Source of the DNA: Whitmania pigra
Lineage: Eukaryota > Annelida > Clitellata > Hirudinida > Haemopidae
Assembly: GCA_021613335.1 (NCBI GenBank)
Contig: JAJTWR010000473.1
Location: 692,501 to 756,500, forward strand
Reading direction: 5' to 3'
Length of the DNA: 64,000 nt
Of the stretch, positions 50,677 to 64,000 are shown in pieces. The notes below the pieces were generated by a model that did not search any database, had not been told where the DNA came from, and saw only the letters and a program-made list of their open reading frames with translations. Numbering within the stretch: position 1 is the first letter of the stretch; each line of letters starts with the position of its first letter. The translations under genes were made by a program, and so were the position numbers.

Positions 50677-53600
50677 GATTTTGTACCATTTTTTTTTTAA
50701 ATCGTTGCGTTCAAAACAAAACTTTAATCAAAATCTCCTGCTTCATTCTTACGCGCATAGATCCATTTTAAATTAAGTATTATTACTATTACGATTTTTC
50801 AAAACTCATTATAAGAATTGATAACGTTATCAAAGATTAAAGCTAAAGATATCAGAGTTTCTCGACTTTTTCCATAAAAAGATATTAGAAAAGTGTTTTT
50901 TATTTATCGAGAAATTCACTAAATTGGATAAATTTCCAAATATTTCAGATTACACTTTAAGTGGCCTTTATCAAAGCCTAGTTAAAGCCATCAGTTAATG
51001 GGATTTTTTACAGATACAGTCAAAATGTTGAAATGGTCTTAGATACGAAATGTGCAAGTTGCAAACCTATTTTAAATTTTGTTAAGATCTTATTGACAAC
51101 TTTTTTCCACAATCTACATAACAAATAAGCAAAAATCATAAAGAATGTTTCTACAAAAAGCTTTTAATAAGCACTAAATAATTGCTCACAATCCTCACGT
51201 GGGAACTGCCTCGGAAAGCTGAAATTTACAGTGGGATGGCCTTTTAACAGGGGCACATTACATTTTTCCAAAGACAGGAAAAGCAGGCGTGGTTCAAGAT
51301 TTACAGGCTTCTGTCTGGAACCCTAAATCTCTGCTGAGCGTGTAGTACGGTTTTAAACCGCAAGGGGGTGGTACATTCCAAAAACGTGATGAGGTTAAGA
51401 CGAGGAGTAACAGGTGTTTTCCGTTGGAAATGTGCTGGATTGAACGTGTAAATTACAATCCATCTGCCTATTCATCAAACATGTCGATCCATTTTTCTAG
51501 AACGCACCCTAACCATCCAATAAATCACAAACCCATTCATGTGGAATGCGGCGTGTGTCTTCGTTGTAGGCGAGGCTAAGGATAGAAGGGGTGTTAGAGC
51601 ATTTGCATTGACCAACCTCTTGATTTACTCATAGCGTGAGCAGAAAATTTGTATTACTTGCAATATTTATAAAACGCTGTTGTTAATTAATTATAGGTAT
51701 TAATATTGTTACAATTCTGCCATTCGAAGTTATATTTCACGAACTGCGGCTATTGTATTCTTGACTTCGCTATATACTTGGGTCAAAATTTCGAGTACTT
51801 TGACAGATAATGATGATGACGATGACGATGACGACAACGACGATAATGATGATGATGATGCATATGACTGCACTGATTATGATAAGGATCCTGATATTGA
51901 TGAATATGAAAGTTCGATTCCTTTGACGGTCTGGCAATAGAAAAGCAAAAACATTTAAAACCCGGGAAGTCTCTGAAATATTACCGTGTCCTTGGTAACT
52001 TCCAGCTCCCCACTGCGGCCCCACTACCTCCCTTTCTCCCATCTCGGCGGTTGTAACGCAAAAGTTCAAAGAAAATATTCTTCGAAACTTCTCCAAAAAT
52101 GGCAATAAATTATAAACAAAAACTATCCAATAATCTGCAATTTATTGCATTCCACGGCGAATTGCCAAGCAAATTTAACTTTTCATATAAAACTTTCTGT
52201 GCTTTTAGCATTAATTTCAAAATTTCAAGATTAAAAATAAATGCTTTTAGCAGTAATTTTAAAATTTAAATATCAAAAAAGTCAACATATTCGTATGGCG
52301 TGGATAATTCTTAAATAATTTTAAAGTATGTTAAACTAATTCTATGAAATAATAGTAATTTCATTCAGTAGTATAAATCTAATTTAAATTCAATATTAAA
52401 TGTATTTGCGAACGAAAATATGATTTATTGAAAAATAATTCGTTGAAAGTGGATTCATTTTTCCGTTAAATTTGAATTTATGTGCCGTGGGTCCGTCATC
52501 ATAATAATTGTATTATGTAAGCGTAATTAAGCCGATTAATAAGAACCACAATAAATTATAATGATCAGTCAAATAATTTTATTAACTAATAGTGTAAAAA
52601 TAAATATTAGTGTTTAATTAAATACTTTTAGTAACCAAAATAACTAATAACACTTTAATAATCAATTTATTTTAACAAGAAAAATAAATGACAACATTTA
52701 ATTAAATAATTTCTACCTTATTGGCATTAGTAACATTGGATTTTGGGACCAGTCAGGGTTTTCACAGCGCATTAGCATCAAAGATACGCTTGAAGACACA
52801 GAAGCATGTTCTCGATTTCTCTGCAAAAAATATCGTCAAATTTATTTATTTATTTATCTATTTATTTTTATATATTATTTATATATTTTTCATTTATTTT
52901 CAAAAGAAATTATTTCAATTGAATTAAAATTGCTCCTACAATTATGATGTGCGCTACAAAAAAAAAAACGCTTGAATTTTCAACCGACGAGATAAGTCCA
53001 AATCATCTTAGTTATGCAGCGGACTATAATCAAATAAATAAATAAATAAATAACAACTGACGAGATGAAATAACGTGCAATTTTTGGTCTGTATTTTTAG
53101 CATAATTGTTAACCTATCTTTAAATATTTTAATTCTTGAAGATAGGAATTTGTGCCTAATGATCTAAAAAAAAACTACAAAAATAAATAAATAAATCAGA
53201 AAAATACTAAAACTATAAAATAAAGGAGAGAGTTGATTTAGTAATCGCATTTCTCAGTCCAATCGTCCGTCAAGCGTCAAAAGAAACCAGATCCCTGGAC
53301 AAGACGATGAGGTCACATTTCATTTAATAAGAATTTTTGGGAATTTTGAGAATATTAACATTATTAAAGAAAAACAAATGATATACATTATGTATTAGTG
53401 CGAGGTTTGTCCGGGGGATAATCAATTTCTAATACTTTACAATTAATATTGTAAATTCGTTTATCTATTGATGAGTTCAGTTGTTTGTAGTAACTTTGAA
53501 TATAAATATATGCATATACATAATATATACCTATATAATATAATGACAATGGATCTATTACGACAATCTGCTATTAAATAAAATCTAGTAGCAATAATTA

Positions 53601-55744
53601 TCATCATTAGTAATAATAACAATGAACCTACTGGAGCCTAATAATTAAACACAACAACAACAATTAGTACAACGTCCAACAGACGGTTCTTCAATCTGAA
53701 AGTCATTTTAACCTTGTCCAATGAAGCATTTTTATTTTTTATCTCAGATATTGCGGCCAAAAGAATGCTTGGAGCCTCGAAAAATATCTGAATTGTGGAT
53801 TTGAGAGTCGACTTGGGACCTCGATAAAGCATTATTATTGCAGTGTCTGGCAAACACGAACGTCCATAACGTGCCATAAACTCAATCAGAAATATTCACT
53901 ATCGATGTTTACTTTTAAATTACTACTATTCCGCTTTTTCCTTATTTATCTTTATGTTTCTTTGAAATTTTTTTGTTTCGTTTTATAAAAATTGATCGGG
54001 TTTTTTTTAGTTATTTATAGCCAGCCTACCACATAATTATGCAATGGATTAATTGACTATTCATGTATTCACTAATTAATTAGATGCACTAGCTAGGGGA
54101 AGGGCGGAACGTAAGAGTGATGGATGAATAAGGAATGAGTGATGAAGATAGGACACCTAATCCTTTCCATCGTATGTCGATGAGATGAACAGATTGGTTT
54201 GTGTATTTTCACGTGATGGATGCTTTGCCTGGAAAAGGTGAATTTAGAAATTCTGGAGAACCCCATCGCGATTCAGATCGAGTTACTGGTTCTTGGACGC
54301 CGAATAACCACGTCCGAACCAAGTGGAAAAAACTCCTGGAAAAACATTTGACGCTCATTTACTGGAAAGCCACACTTAATTCCCCGAAGACTCGAGTCGA
54401 ACCGAGGCGATGACGACGACGGGTTTGAAAATTGGAAACGAGACATTTTCCGATGCAAATTTTTTCCTCAAATTCACTTAGCAACACCCGCGGGCACTTA
54501 AAAATTTATGCGATGCTCGTTCGCAGATAACTTCAGTCAGGTGTCAAAAGCCATTCTGCGAGTGAGCCGGAAGTGCTTACGTAAGCGTTCATTTTGAGGA
54601 AGGCAAACATACAAAGAGAAGGACTCGTACAAGAGGACATTTTGCTTCATTACCACCTTGAAAGGTTCCCATGGAAGTCATCGTTGTGTCATCATCGTGG
54701 TCGTCATCATCGTAACCGTCATCGTCATTGCTGTCTCGCCATAGGTTGGCTATCACTTGAACCATCTTCATCCTCATTAAGAGACCAAAGTCTCAAATAA
54801 TCTCAGATCTTCCGTTGATATTGCATGCTTGTCTTGCTCGCTGTTTAAACAACCAACCAACAACATTTCGCAGTCCGCAATTACTTATTTACTGTCCGAT
54901 AAATAGTTAATGATAATATTAATAATATTTAACTAGTGATTATTTAATAGCATTTATTTGTAATCCCAACGAGATCTAGTCTTAATGAAACCGTACAATC
55001 TCAAACAAATAACTAGTTGTAACTTAAACACTGGAAGAATGTTGTTTTTAAAAAGATGTTGTTGTTGCAAAAGATGTTGTTACTGTCGTAGCAAACAAAT
55101 GCTGTTGTTGTTGGCACGATATTAGAATTAACAGCACTATTCGATTTCGGTCAGAGCTCAAGCAGTATGGAAGGCAATAAAAGCGATAAATGCTCTTCCT
55201 TATTTCTTCCAGTGCACGCCGAGACGAGACAGTCTTGTTTTGAGAGCGTTTGAAGTTCGGACTTAGGAAAAAATATTTTTTTTTGAAATAATTTTCAGGA
55301 AACTTTAGGAAGTGAATTAATTCTTTACTGAAAATATTGTCGAGTTAAATATTTTCTCCGAAAATTATTATGACGAAAGTAGAATAATTTACAAAATCGT
55401 TGTCTTGTCTTTTATGAGGTTGGTTGTAATATTATTATTATTATTATTATTATATTATTATTATTAGTAGTAGTAGTAGTAGTAGTAGTAATTATTTTGA
55501 TTTATTTTTTAATAAAATAATATTATCATATATTTACAACTGTACTTATTATTAATTAATGTTTACCAAATATTATAATAATAATTAAAATTAGAATTTA
55601 ATTTGATAAAATAATAATTATTATTATTGCTATTATTATTGTATTTTCGTAGAAAAGCTTTGTCTCTTTTGTTTGCTAAATCTTTTATACAAAAAGATTT
55701 ATTTAACATAAGCAAACAAATGTCAAAAGAAATGACTCAGGTTA

Positions 55745-55782
<38 letters not shown>

Positions 55783-57681
55783 GCGGGAATCTAGGAATTA
55801 TATTTGCAAAGAAATGGTGTTTGCTTGACAATTGTTGACCTTAAAAACCTTCCCATGTTGAATATTTCCAACATGAACCAACATTAATAAATCTCATGTA
55901 GTCAAAAGCAATCTTGATTTACAGACACATTCAGCGAACAGAAGCAAATCATTAATAAATAAATATTGTAACTAAATAAATAACATATAAATTAATAATA
56001 AAGAATATATAAATATACAAATATTAAAAATAAATAATATATTTTAATAAAAGACGCATTTAATTGATAACAATAGCAGCATGGATGTGTCCGCATTTGT
56101 TCAAAACTCTGGAAATAAATTCCCAAAGCGAGTCTACAGCTTGGAAAACATAACATTTTTGGCTTTCCTCGACCTGTACAAACATTCCTTTGACGCCATT
56201 TTGAAGCCATTTTCTTTTATTTCTTTTATTTTTATTATTTTTTTTTTATCATTTTTATCATTTTATTGCTCGAGTCAAACACAGTCTACCATGTTGGAAT
56301 CGATTTTTGGATTTGCCAGCGAAACGCAACAATCATCACTGATGACAAAATACTTTTTTTAAAGTTTCCAAAGCATCTCAAACATCAGAATTACATAATA
56401 ATTATTGAACAGGACTGCAAACATTTTAAATGCGCAATTTTACAAATCATTAAACACAACGAGGTTAATGAGAGACATTATTTAGCGTATACACGGTAGT
56501 ATGGAAAACTTAAAAACATTCAGTCGCTAGTCTCTTAACCACATGTGTCCTCGTTCATGTGATCCCCGAGCAAAATTAAGTATAAATTATTCACTAAAAT
56601 AAAAAAAAACTTAAGTACATTCGATAAAAAACACGAAGACATTTCTTAAAACCTTTCGGGCGTCTGAATGTAAAATGAAGATTTATTATTTCCTAAAGAT
56701 GGCTTCCTAATCCCTGGCAATTTGGAAAGGGCAGAATGCAATCGGAAAATTCAGAAACTTTCTACATTTCAACTGGAAATTCGTGTAAATATTCGATCAA
56801 AAAACTTTCAATAATTGCTATAATTACAAAATAATTAAATTGTAATTAAATCGGTTCAGATTAATAATGTAATGATTGTAATACGGCTTTATTATTGACA
56901 TTTTAAATAAATGTTTAGGAATATTGGTAATATCTCAGACCATTTATGGTTCTAGTCCTATCCAGTATTATTACCCTTTTTACGAAATAGTTCAAGAAAC
57001 TCTTGCAAGATTCCAATAACTGAACTCCTAAAACCTCAGTATCATCCTTTTTACAAAAATTTTATCACCACCTACAACCCTTGATTGTAGCCTCTTTCCC
57101 ACACATGACTCCATTTTTACCCCAAAAGCATCACCCAGAGGTTAAAGGTCACCTACAGGTCACCAGGTTCACCTCGTTGCTTTCTCCTCCTTCCCTGGCA
57201 TGCTCACGTTTGTTTCGCATCCATCTGTGGAGAAAGTTTTTTGGAATTTTTTTTGTTCTTTCCAGGGTGGTGTCCTTGCATTTGTGTTTTTTTTTAGTTT
57301 TGGTGGATGGGGATGGGGTGGTTATGGGGATGGAGTAGAGGGATGGTCTGTTCTTCGACGTTGTTCCAGTTTCGGTTTTGACTTATTGTAGAAATTGTAA
57401 ATCGCGTAAGTTCGCTTAATTTCAATTGTTAATATTTTTTAATTAATTAAGTATTAATATTTTTAATTTGTTTAATGTTTTTTTCTTATCAGTTTGAATT
57501 ATATCATAAACGAGGTCAAATATATTTGATTTTTTTTTATGAATTAATTTTAATTCATATTTGTACAAAATGCATTCACGCAGTCTGTTAAAATTTAATT
57601 ATACTGAATTTTAAATGTTACTGATTGCAATAACAAACTGGTAAATGTTGTTTGGCGTTAAATATCTCCTAAATATCCGGC
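50677..57681. other. Long non-coding stretch with scattered simple repeats
   Basis: AT-rich, with (GAC/GAT)n at about 51809-51862, ATT runs at 55430-55490 and 55740-55780, and AAAT runs near 53035. Three patches are less AT-rich (51190-51620, 54090-54800, 57060-57400), but I found no convincing ORF, domain or RNA gene in them. They could be untranslated exons or control regions. Confidence 0.5.
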
Positions 57682-57785
57682 AATCCATCCCTCCATCCAT
57701 CCATCCATCCATCCATCCATCCATCCATCCATCCATCCATCAATCCATCCATCCATCCATCCATCCATCCATCCATCCATCCATC
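57682..57785 (+). repeat. (CCAT)n tetranucleotide array
   Basis: About 25 units of ATCC, with a decaying edge to about 57840. The apparent protein of Ser-Ile-His-Pro repeats is an artefact. Confidence 0.95.
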
Positions 57786-57840
57786 TGTCAATCCACCCAT
57801 TCATCTTTTCATCTATTCAGCCATCTATCCGTCCATCCGG

Positions 57841-59842
57841 CAATTGAGTTTAAAGCTCCTGACCCTCGCATTGGTCCCAAGGGCTTGTTAAGCCTAACTA
57901 CCTCCATTCGTTTTCCAGCTCTTCCGTCAATCCTTTCCTGGAAATTGATGCTTTAGTCGGTGCATGATAATGTTCTTTTTTTTTTAATTTTGGGAATTAT
58001 TTTGCATTCATTGCATGTAAAAAAAAAAATAATGGATTTATTTGTGAGGCAATTGAAAACTGAGTGACATTTGATTGATTTGTTTTATTTTTGGAGTAAT
58101 TTTGTTGTTGTTGTTCATGTTAATTACATTTTTAAATTTAAAATAATACTTTTCAGTTTCAGTTTAAATTTATGTCATCGCTATGATTAATAATAATCGA
58201 TTATTCGTTACACAAAATTATTATTTTTTTATTTATCAGCTAAATATTATTTGGTAAACTAATAAATTAATGAAAAATAAATTCATTGAACAAACTATTT
58301 CTTATTTCATTTTCCAGGTCATCATTCCATCATAATTCACTCTAAATAATTTGTTTTTTATTTGCATTTATTTTTATTTTTTAGATAAAATTTTTTATTC
58401 TTCGACGAATTGTTCTCAATTTGACGTCGACAAAACTCAGGTCACGTCAGCGTCAAGGAAATCGTAGACTAAAAAACTTCACAAAAATGTCAAGTTTTGT
58501 AATCGTTTCAATCAAACGTTTTTATCGGCACGTCGTCATCTATTAAGTTTAAAATTTCGAAATCGGCCAAATATTTCTTAAATCTAAATATTTACTTTTA
58601 CATTTATACAACATTTCAACGTGTTTCTTGTGGCAAGTCAGTGCTCTATTTTTCAAGTTTCCACAACTTCTTAAGTAATTGTTCCAAATTGCTGGCATCT
58701 GCTCAACCCTTATGTTGTAGATGTCCTAAATGTCCTAAAAATTTAGACCATCCTAATGTTTTTGATTTTGATTTTTATTTATTATTTTATTTTATTTTTA
58801 TTTTTATTTATTATTTTATTTTATTTTTATTTTTTTTTTTTTGAAAAATAGAACCTTTACGTAGTTCGCGACTGACATCGTAAATTCTGTAAATTATTAT
58901 TATTATTTTCTTCTATTATTATTGTTTTCGCCAACGCCTCCGATGACGACAACATGTTTTGGTAGATTTGGACCAATAAACACAATTTCAGTGACGACAA
59001 AAAAAAAATCGAAAAACATTTTTACGAGGCAGGAAGAGACTGTAAATTTGTATTCTTTAAAGTTTTAATTTTGTTTGAAAATTTAGTTTTCGAAAACCTT
59101 TCTTCCAATAGTAATAGTAACATTTACATTATGTGTCCGCAAACAATAATATTCCCTGCTTTATTTAATTTATTATCATTCGTATTCAGTCATTTAAATA
59201 AGGTTATCATATTATTATTATTATTATTGTTTTATATTATCTTGCATTATTTTTATTATATATTATCACATAACTAATATTATTTTTACTACTTCACATG
59301 TCGTTTATCAATATTTATACTATTAATAACAGTAACTTATTATTATAACTGGTTAGTATTCCGTTAAGATGCAGCAGTTGATCTGAGAAGCCGATAATTA
59401 ATTAACTTGAACTGGAAACGCTTTGAAGACAACTTTTACTTTCTTTTGGCTTAATCCTTTCATCTCCAATTCAGAGGTCGAATGAATTACAGTTTCATTA
59501 TCATTCGGAAATTTTTTTAGCAGACGTCATCAACAAAATGGCGACTTTACGATTCGCACGTGTTTTGTTGAAAAGGTGATGTGCAATTGTCATCTTGCTT
59601 GAAAAATAATATTTCAACGTTAACTGGCTAATAAATCTTAATATTACTTCAGAGTGATTAATAAAAATAATATTATTTATGATGACGTCATTTAATCTGC
59701 CCTAATATTATTTCTCAATAATTTATGCAAATAAAACTCAAAGATAAATGGGCGTAATATCTCCATGATTCCCTATGATTGCACAGTTCAAGGTGAAGGA
59801 CTTCGGGGATGTAAATGAAATGCACATTTTGTTTAAATTATT
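57841..59842. other. Non-coding AT-rich stretch
   Basis: T-rich runs, TTTTA pentamers at 58770-58835 and an ATT run at 59210-59225. Nothing recognisable. Confidence 0.5.
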
Positions 59843-59976
59843 TATCAATCAGTATCAATTTATGTTTGTCAATCAGTTTCAATTTATGTTTGTCAATTAG
59901 TATCAATTTATGTTTATCAATCAGTATCAATTTATGTCTATCATTCAGTATCAATTTATGTTTGTCAATCAGTATC
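59843..59976 (+). repeat. 24-base minisatellite, five copies
   Basis: The word caatttatg recurs at 59856, 59880, 59904, 59928 and 59952, an exact 24-base spacing. The unit is approximately caatttatgtttgtcaatca followed by gtat. Confidence 0.92.
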
Positions 59977-60421
59977 CGACAGTCTTCATTTAACTTGCAA
60001 CGTCTGCTCGAAAAGCGCCAACATTTTTATTTTGTTACTTTTTTTAATTTTACGTCTTTTATTTTGAATTTTTTTAAGCGTTTTAAACGAATTATTATTT
60101 GAGCTGTTAATTAAATTATTTATTAATGTAAATTAATATTCTTTACTAATAGTTCCTGTCATTATTCATACTTTTAAACATTAAATAAGAACAAAGTTAT
60201 CTAAGACATTAAATTTTATTATTACTGTATTATTAATATTCATATTTGAAATTCAAATTTGCATACCAAGCAGTAATAAATTAATAAATTAACCGCGATT
60301 CTCATTCTCAATTCGCTCAATCTTTACAACGTCACGAGACGATAGATTCGACATTGATTTTCCACTAAAAACCTAAATATGGAATCGGCAGATCTTCAAT
60401 GGCAGCTATTGGAAAGCCAGT

Positions 60422-60530
60422 GTTGTTGTTGCTGTTGCTGTTGTTGTCGTCATTGTTGTTGTCTTTGCCGTCGTCGTTATCATTGATGTTGTAGTTGGTG
60501 TTGTTGTTGTTGTTGTTGTTGTTTTGACGA
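60422..60530 (+). repeat. (TTG)n-rich stretch with TTGTCG interruptions
   Basis: Imperfect TTG/GTC trinucleotides about 350 bases upstream of the ORF at 60883. On the - strand it gives a low-complexity Thr-rich frame that is not a credible gene. Confidence 0.85.
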
Positions 60531-60882
60531 CTACATCAAGGAGATCCATCGATAAGCTATTCGTACCCATTTGCGGATGATATTGATCCAGAAACATTCC
60601 TGATATAAATGACAACTTACTGATGCAATCGTTCTATTATAAGTGATTAATTATTCTATTATATTCATTAGATTTCTTTAATCTGCTTGTGAAGTTTATC
60701 TTCGTTACCGAGATCAATTCTAACAGCAAAACTGGCGCTTCCTTTAGACCAAAAACATTTTAATTCACACCAAGAATCATCATTAATTCTAAAGATTAAT
60801 TTCTAAAAACCCATTCAAACACTCTCCAGACACCTTCCTGCTGGGTATTCCCAAACGAACTTAAACCAAATCCACCCGCCAC

Positions 60883-61551
60883 ATGGCAGGAGTTGTAGCA
60901 TCAACCTTAAGAAGGAAGGCCTTCAAAAAGAGCGGTGTAGCCTTGTTCCCAGCCGTCGAGGGAAAAGTTCAACAAAGTCTCGAGGTCAGCAGCAACACGA
61001 ACACCAGTTGCACCGGTAGTACTGCCATTTCGACGATAATCAGTTCATCGACAGCCACCTACAGTCCGACTCTGAAGTTAGCTGCTGGATTTTCGGCCGC
61101 CACTGGAGAAGGCGACAGAAGTTTGCCAGTCTCGGATACCTCGTCGATTCTCGGGTCTCCGACGTCGCCCTTTCTTACCTCTTCATCGAGTCCCTCTGCC
61201 AGCGAACAGGAGGACGAGACCAGTCGATTCTGTCCGAAGAGGAAGGAGAAGAAGTCCAAGTCACGTCACCCGAAATTTCCTTCGACGAGCACCTCGACCA
61301 ACCACTACCACAAAGGAGCAAAACAAGACGGACACAAGACAAAATCGGCCTCGAAAGGCTCGAGACATTCCAAGTCCAACCAAAGGCAACATTCCATCGT
61401 GGAGGAAGGAGAGAGATGCAACGTCAAGAGCACTGAAGACCACGGACAGAATAGGATCAGTTCAAGACTTTGTCTGGTTGATTTCTGGCCTGCCAGCCTC
61501 ACGCCGTACGAATTGAACATGGATAAAGTGAAGCTGGAATCTTTTGAGTAA
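60883..61551 (+). CDS. Unrecognised Ser-rich basic protein, 222 codons
   Basis: An uninterrupted frame from an ATG in good context (CGCCACATGG) to TAA. Its base composition is clearly richer in G+C than all surroundings, and third positions are mixed, which argues for true coding sequence. The product starts MAGVVASTLRRKAFKKSG, continues Ser/Thr-rich, then has a basic Lys/Ser tract (KRKEKKSKSRHPKF, SKGSRHSKSNQRQHS) and ends with a more ordinary stretch (LCLVDFWPASLTPYELNMD). No signal peptide, membrane segment or known domain. It may be a single-exon gene or the 5' exon of a longer one. It has no likeness to the receptor cluster. Confidence 0.55.
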   Translation: MAGVVASTLRRKAFKKSGVALFPAVEGKVQQSLEVSSNTNTSCTGSTAISTIISSSTATYSPTLKLAAGFSAATGEGDRSLPVSDTSSILGSPTSPFLTSSSSPSASEQEDETSRFCPKRKEKKSKSRHPKFPSTSTSTNHYHKGAKQDGHKTKSASKGSRHSKSNQRQHSIVEEGERCNVKSTEDHGQNRISSRLCLVDFWPASLTPYELNMDKVKLESFE

Positions 61552-64000
61552 TTACTTTTTTGTTTCTAATTTCTAGATTGTTAACTACAAACATCTGAGA
61601 AAAAATAAATAAAATATCGTAGATGGAAATAATGTGATAATATTTTTATTTGATTTATTGAATTGCTTATTTTTCAAACACCTGTTAATATTTACTGGCT
61701 TTAATGAACAATTAAAGATATTTATTATCCAAATAAATGCCTAGATTAGCAACTGATCACTCATCATCAAAGGCATTTTCTGGGCACAGGTATCGAATCA
61801 CAATCCAGGTATTAGAAGAGGCTGTTGGAAAATAACTACCTATGAATCAGGTGTAACTCTCTAAAGTAGTGGAGAACAAGAGATCATTGAAGTTGTAATA
61901 AGCATTTATAATATTATTATTTTTAAACTAATTATTTATATTAACAATGCAACATTATTGATCTACTTTTTAAAATGCCTTAACGATGACATAACGGTCA
62001 AACTTACTCAATTACTTATTCTTACTGTGATCGATCAACTTAGCAATGAATCCAATGATGATGTCTTAAAATGGACATTGATGCAAAGGTCAGGGGTTCA
62101 ACACCTGATGGAAGATAGTTCATTTTATGTTCATTGCTTCATTAATCTCGTTCACGGATCATTAGGATATGAGAAGCATTGTGTATAAAAACATTTTTCC
62201 GGAGTCATACTTCTGGACAAAAATTATTTTCCACGGTATTTCCCAGAAAATGAAACAATTCATTGGAAAGGCGTGACCTTGTGTAAGTAGAGTTTCGTGT
62301 CAAAAGGCGATATAAAAATGTTTTGCCATTTGTTTTGACTATTTGTTTGATCAAATTTGTTTTCATTTGGACAAAAAATTGATTTGATTGTTCAAAGAGA
62401 AAATCCAGAATTTATCATCGCTAGATTATAATCGAAATTTCAAAATTTTCAAAAAACAATTGTTTTCATTACAAATTTTTTTTTTAATATCTTCCAAGAA
62501 CAATTAAAATATACTTATAAATATTTAATTTTTCACATAAAAACTCTATAATTTTCTGAACGTATAAACAAATATAAACTTTAGGAACATATGTAAAAAA
62601 TTAATATAAAAAATTTATATTTTATCTTAACAATAAATAATATCATACTTTAATCTTTTCTGTAAACAACAAACCATTTTTAGGAGATTTCATTTAAAAC
62701 CGAGACATCGTTCCGTTATTCATTGCCCACGTTTTGGTTCCTTTCCGAGCCATTTGTCAAAGGCAGTCCTGACATGGAAGATATTTTTTGTCTCCGCTGT
62801 CGACATCTTCGATGCATTGATTCACTCAATTCATTGGAATGCCAATTCACTTATTCACTCGAGGCGGGGATTAATTCATTTTATTCAAATCATTCGCCAA
62901 ATTCATTTAGCCAGTTTAATTCATCATTCATTCTTACTCATTCATCCACGCAACCATTCATCCGTCCATTTACCCACCCGTCCATTCACTCACCCATTCA
63001 TTCGACCAGCCATTCATCTCTCGATAGCCTCAATTCGTCTTACCATCCATTCTGATGCACAGCATTCCTGAATGAATGAATGAATGCATTATTTCATTCC
63101 AAATTTGAGATTCTCATTGGATAACGGCAGACAACGGGAGAACTGTTGCTCGATGTCATATATCATCACCCCTATTTCTAGCGACTGCAGAGGCAGATAG
63201 TATTGACTTGACAAGCTAACCCGGTGTTTTAATTTGAATTTTGTGTTTGCCCGTTTTGTAATTATTTTTCTGTATTTTAATCTTTAATTTTTCTCATTTT
63301 AATGCCTCTCTGTAAACTTTGGTTATGTTTCAATACTTTATCTATGAATTAACATTTATTTATGTGACGAACAAATGGTAATAAACAATTAATAATAATT
63401 AATAATATAATAATTTTTAATAAATTATTCACCATCATGACCATCACCTAAGTTAACCAGATTGACACATTGGCAGCATATTAAGATTCCTTAATATGTC
63501 TTCCATGGCAAATCTTCTCAACCCCATCTATCATTGGTCGGTATATCAGGTTAAAGTTCTGGAATGATAGGAAAGGCGCTTATAACAAATTCCCTTCTTT
63601 GAATTAGTTTCCGACACAACAGTTGTTTGTTTTTATTCGACATTCAAATAGAAATAGATTTAATACTTTTTATTTTATTTATTTACTTATTTATTAATTT
63701 TTTTTTCAAAAGTCAAATAAAGCAGCGACGAGAGATTCAGGAAATTAAAGTCTTAAAGTCTCAATGGCAATCTTGTTCCAAATTAACTCGCATGGCCTAC
63801 AAAACAGTCCAGCCTCAGGTGCATAAGCCTTGGAAACACGCACAAGACGACGATGCACAACAATGCATCAATCGTTGATTGGTCCTTCGTAGGATACACA
63901 TTGTGATGGATGACCTTGCCTTTTTTCATTTCTGAAGGTCACCGAAAGAATGCTTTCTCAGTTTTAAGTTAATTCAAATGGGAATTATGGTTGTTCCGAC
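61552..64000. other. Downstream non-coding region
   Basis: AT-rich. It has a degenerate (ATTC)n patch at 62930-63085 and AT runs. Short ORFs at 61958-62188 and 63627-63878 show no domain, composition shift or splice context that would support them. Confidence 0.5.

Noticed and set aside
51770..52105. Minus-strand frame of 111 codons
   Set aside because: The C-terminal half is poly-Ile/Val from a GAT/GAC repeat; the N-terminal half has no recognisable feature.
57645..57956. Frame of Ser-Ile-His-Pro repeats, 103 codons
   Set aside because: Translation of the (CCAT)n tetranucleotide array.
59815..60102. Frame with repeated SINLCLSI words
   Set aside because: Translation of the 24-base minisatellite, whose unit length is a multiple of three.
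60406..60615. Thr-rich minus-strand frame
   Set aside because: Low-complexity translation of a (TTG)n region.
62723..63071. Two overlapping frames rich in His, Ser and Pro
   Set aside because: They depend on a degenerate (ATTC)n patch, and neither shows a domain or splice context.

Overview
This is an AT-rich (about 70% A+T by eye), intron-rich animal sequence from an invertebrate. It has extracellular multi-domain genes with phase-1 introns, TTAGGG-type repeats, tRNA-derived SINEs, LINE, hAT, Helitron and Gypsy elements, and long (TTA)n arrays. I could not fix the phylum. Coordinates below come from reading splice sites by eye. Every exon chain proposed keeps the reading frame throughout, which is the main internal check.

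Positions 1-50601 hold a cluster of six related genes for single-pass membrane proteins. Genes A-E are head-to-tail on the + strand: A 1-7447 (5' end outside the window), B 8469-16206, C 16908-27865, D 29813-35902 and E 37532-45640. Gene F (50601-46367) is a diverged member on the - strand, tail-to-tail with E. Each complete gene has a signal peptide, a two-exon domain resembling an F5/8C (discoidin/fucolectin) galactose-binding fold, a two-exon WSC domain, a half laminin-type EGF exon, 5 to 10 EGF exons (14 in A, mostly calcium-binding type), and a transmembrane exon with a short cytoplasmic tail. In A-E the tail is split over a last small exon ending in a conserved SFGRxS motif. C, D and E are recent duplicates with mosaic similarity, exon relics and differing EGF counts. 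The architecture suggests surface recognition or adhesion receptors; ligand and role are not shown by the sequence.

Mobile elements sit mostly in introns and date the duplications. A Mag-like Gypsy retrotransposon (19017-23490) splits gene C, and its empty site survives in D. A non-autonomous hAT with an 8-bp target duplication (38106-39051) is in E, again with an empty site in D. Further relics are two other hAT transposases, a Helitron helicase, LINE 3' ends, SINEs and a candidate solo LTR.

Positions 50602-64000 are mostly non-coding AT-rich sequence with simple repeats. One GC-richer open reading frame (60883-61551) looks genuinely coding but is not recognised.
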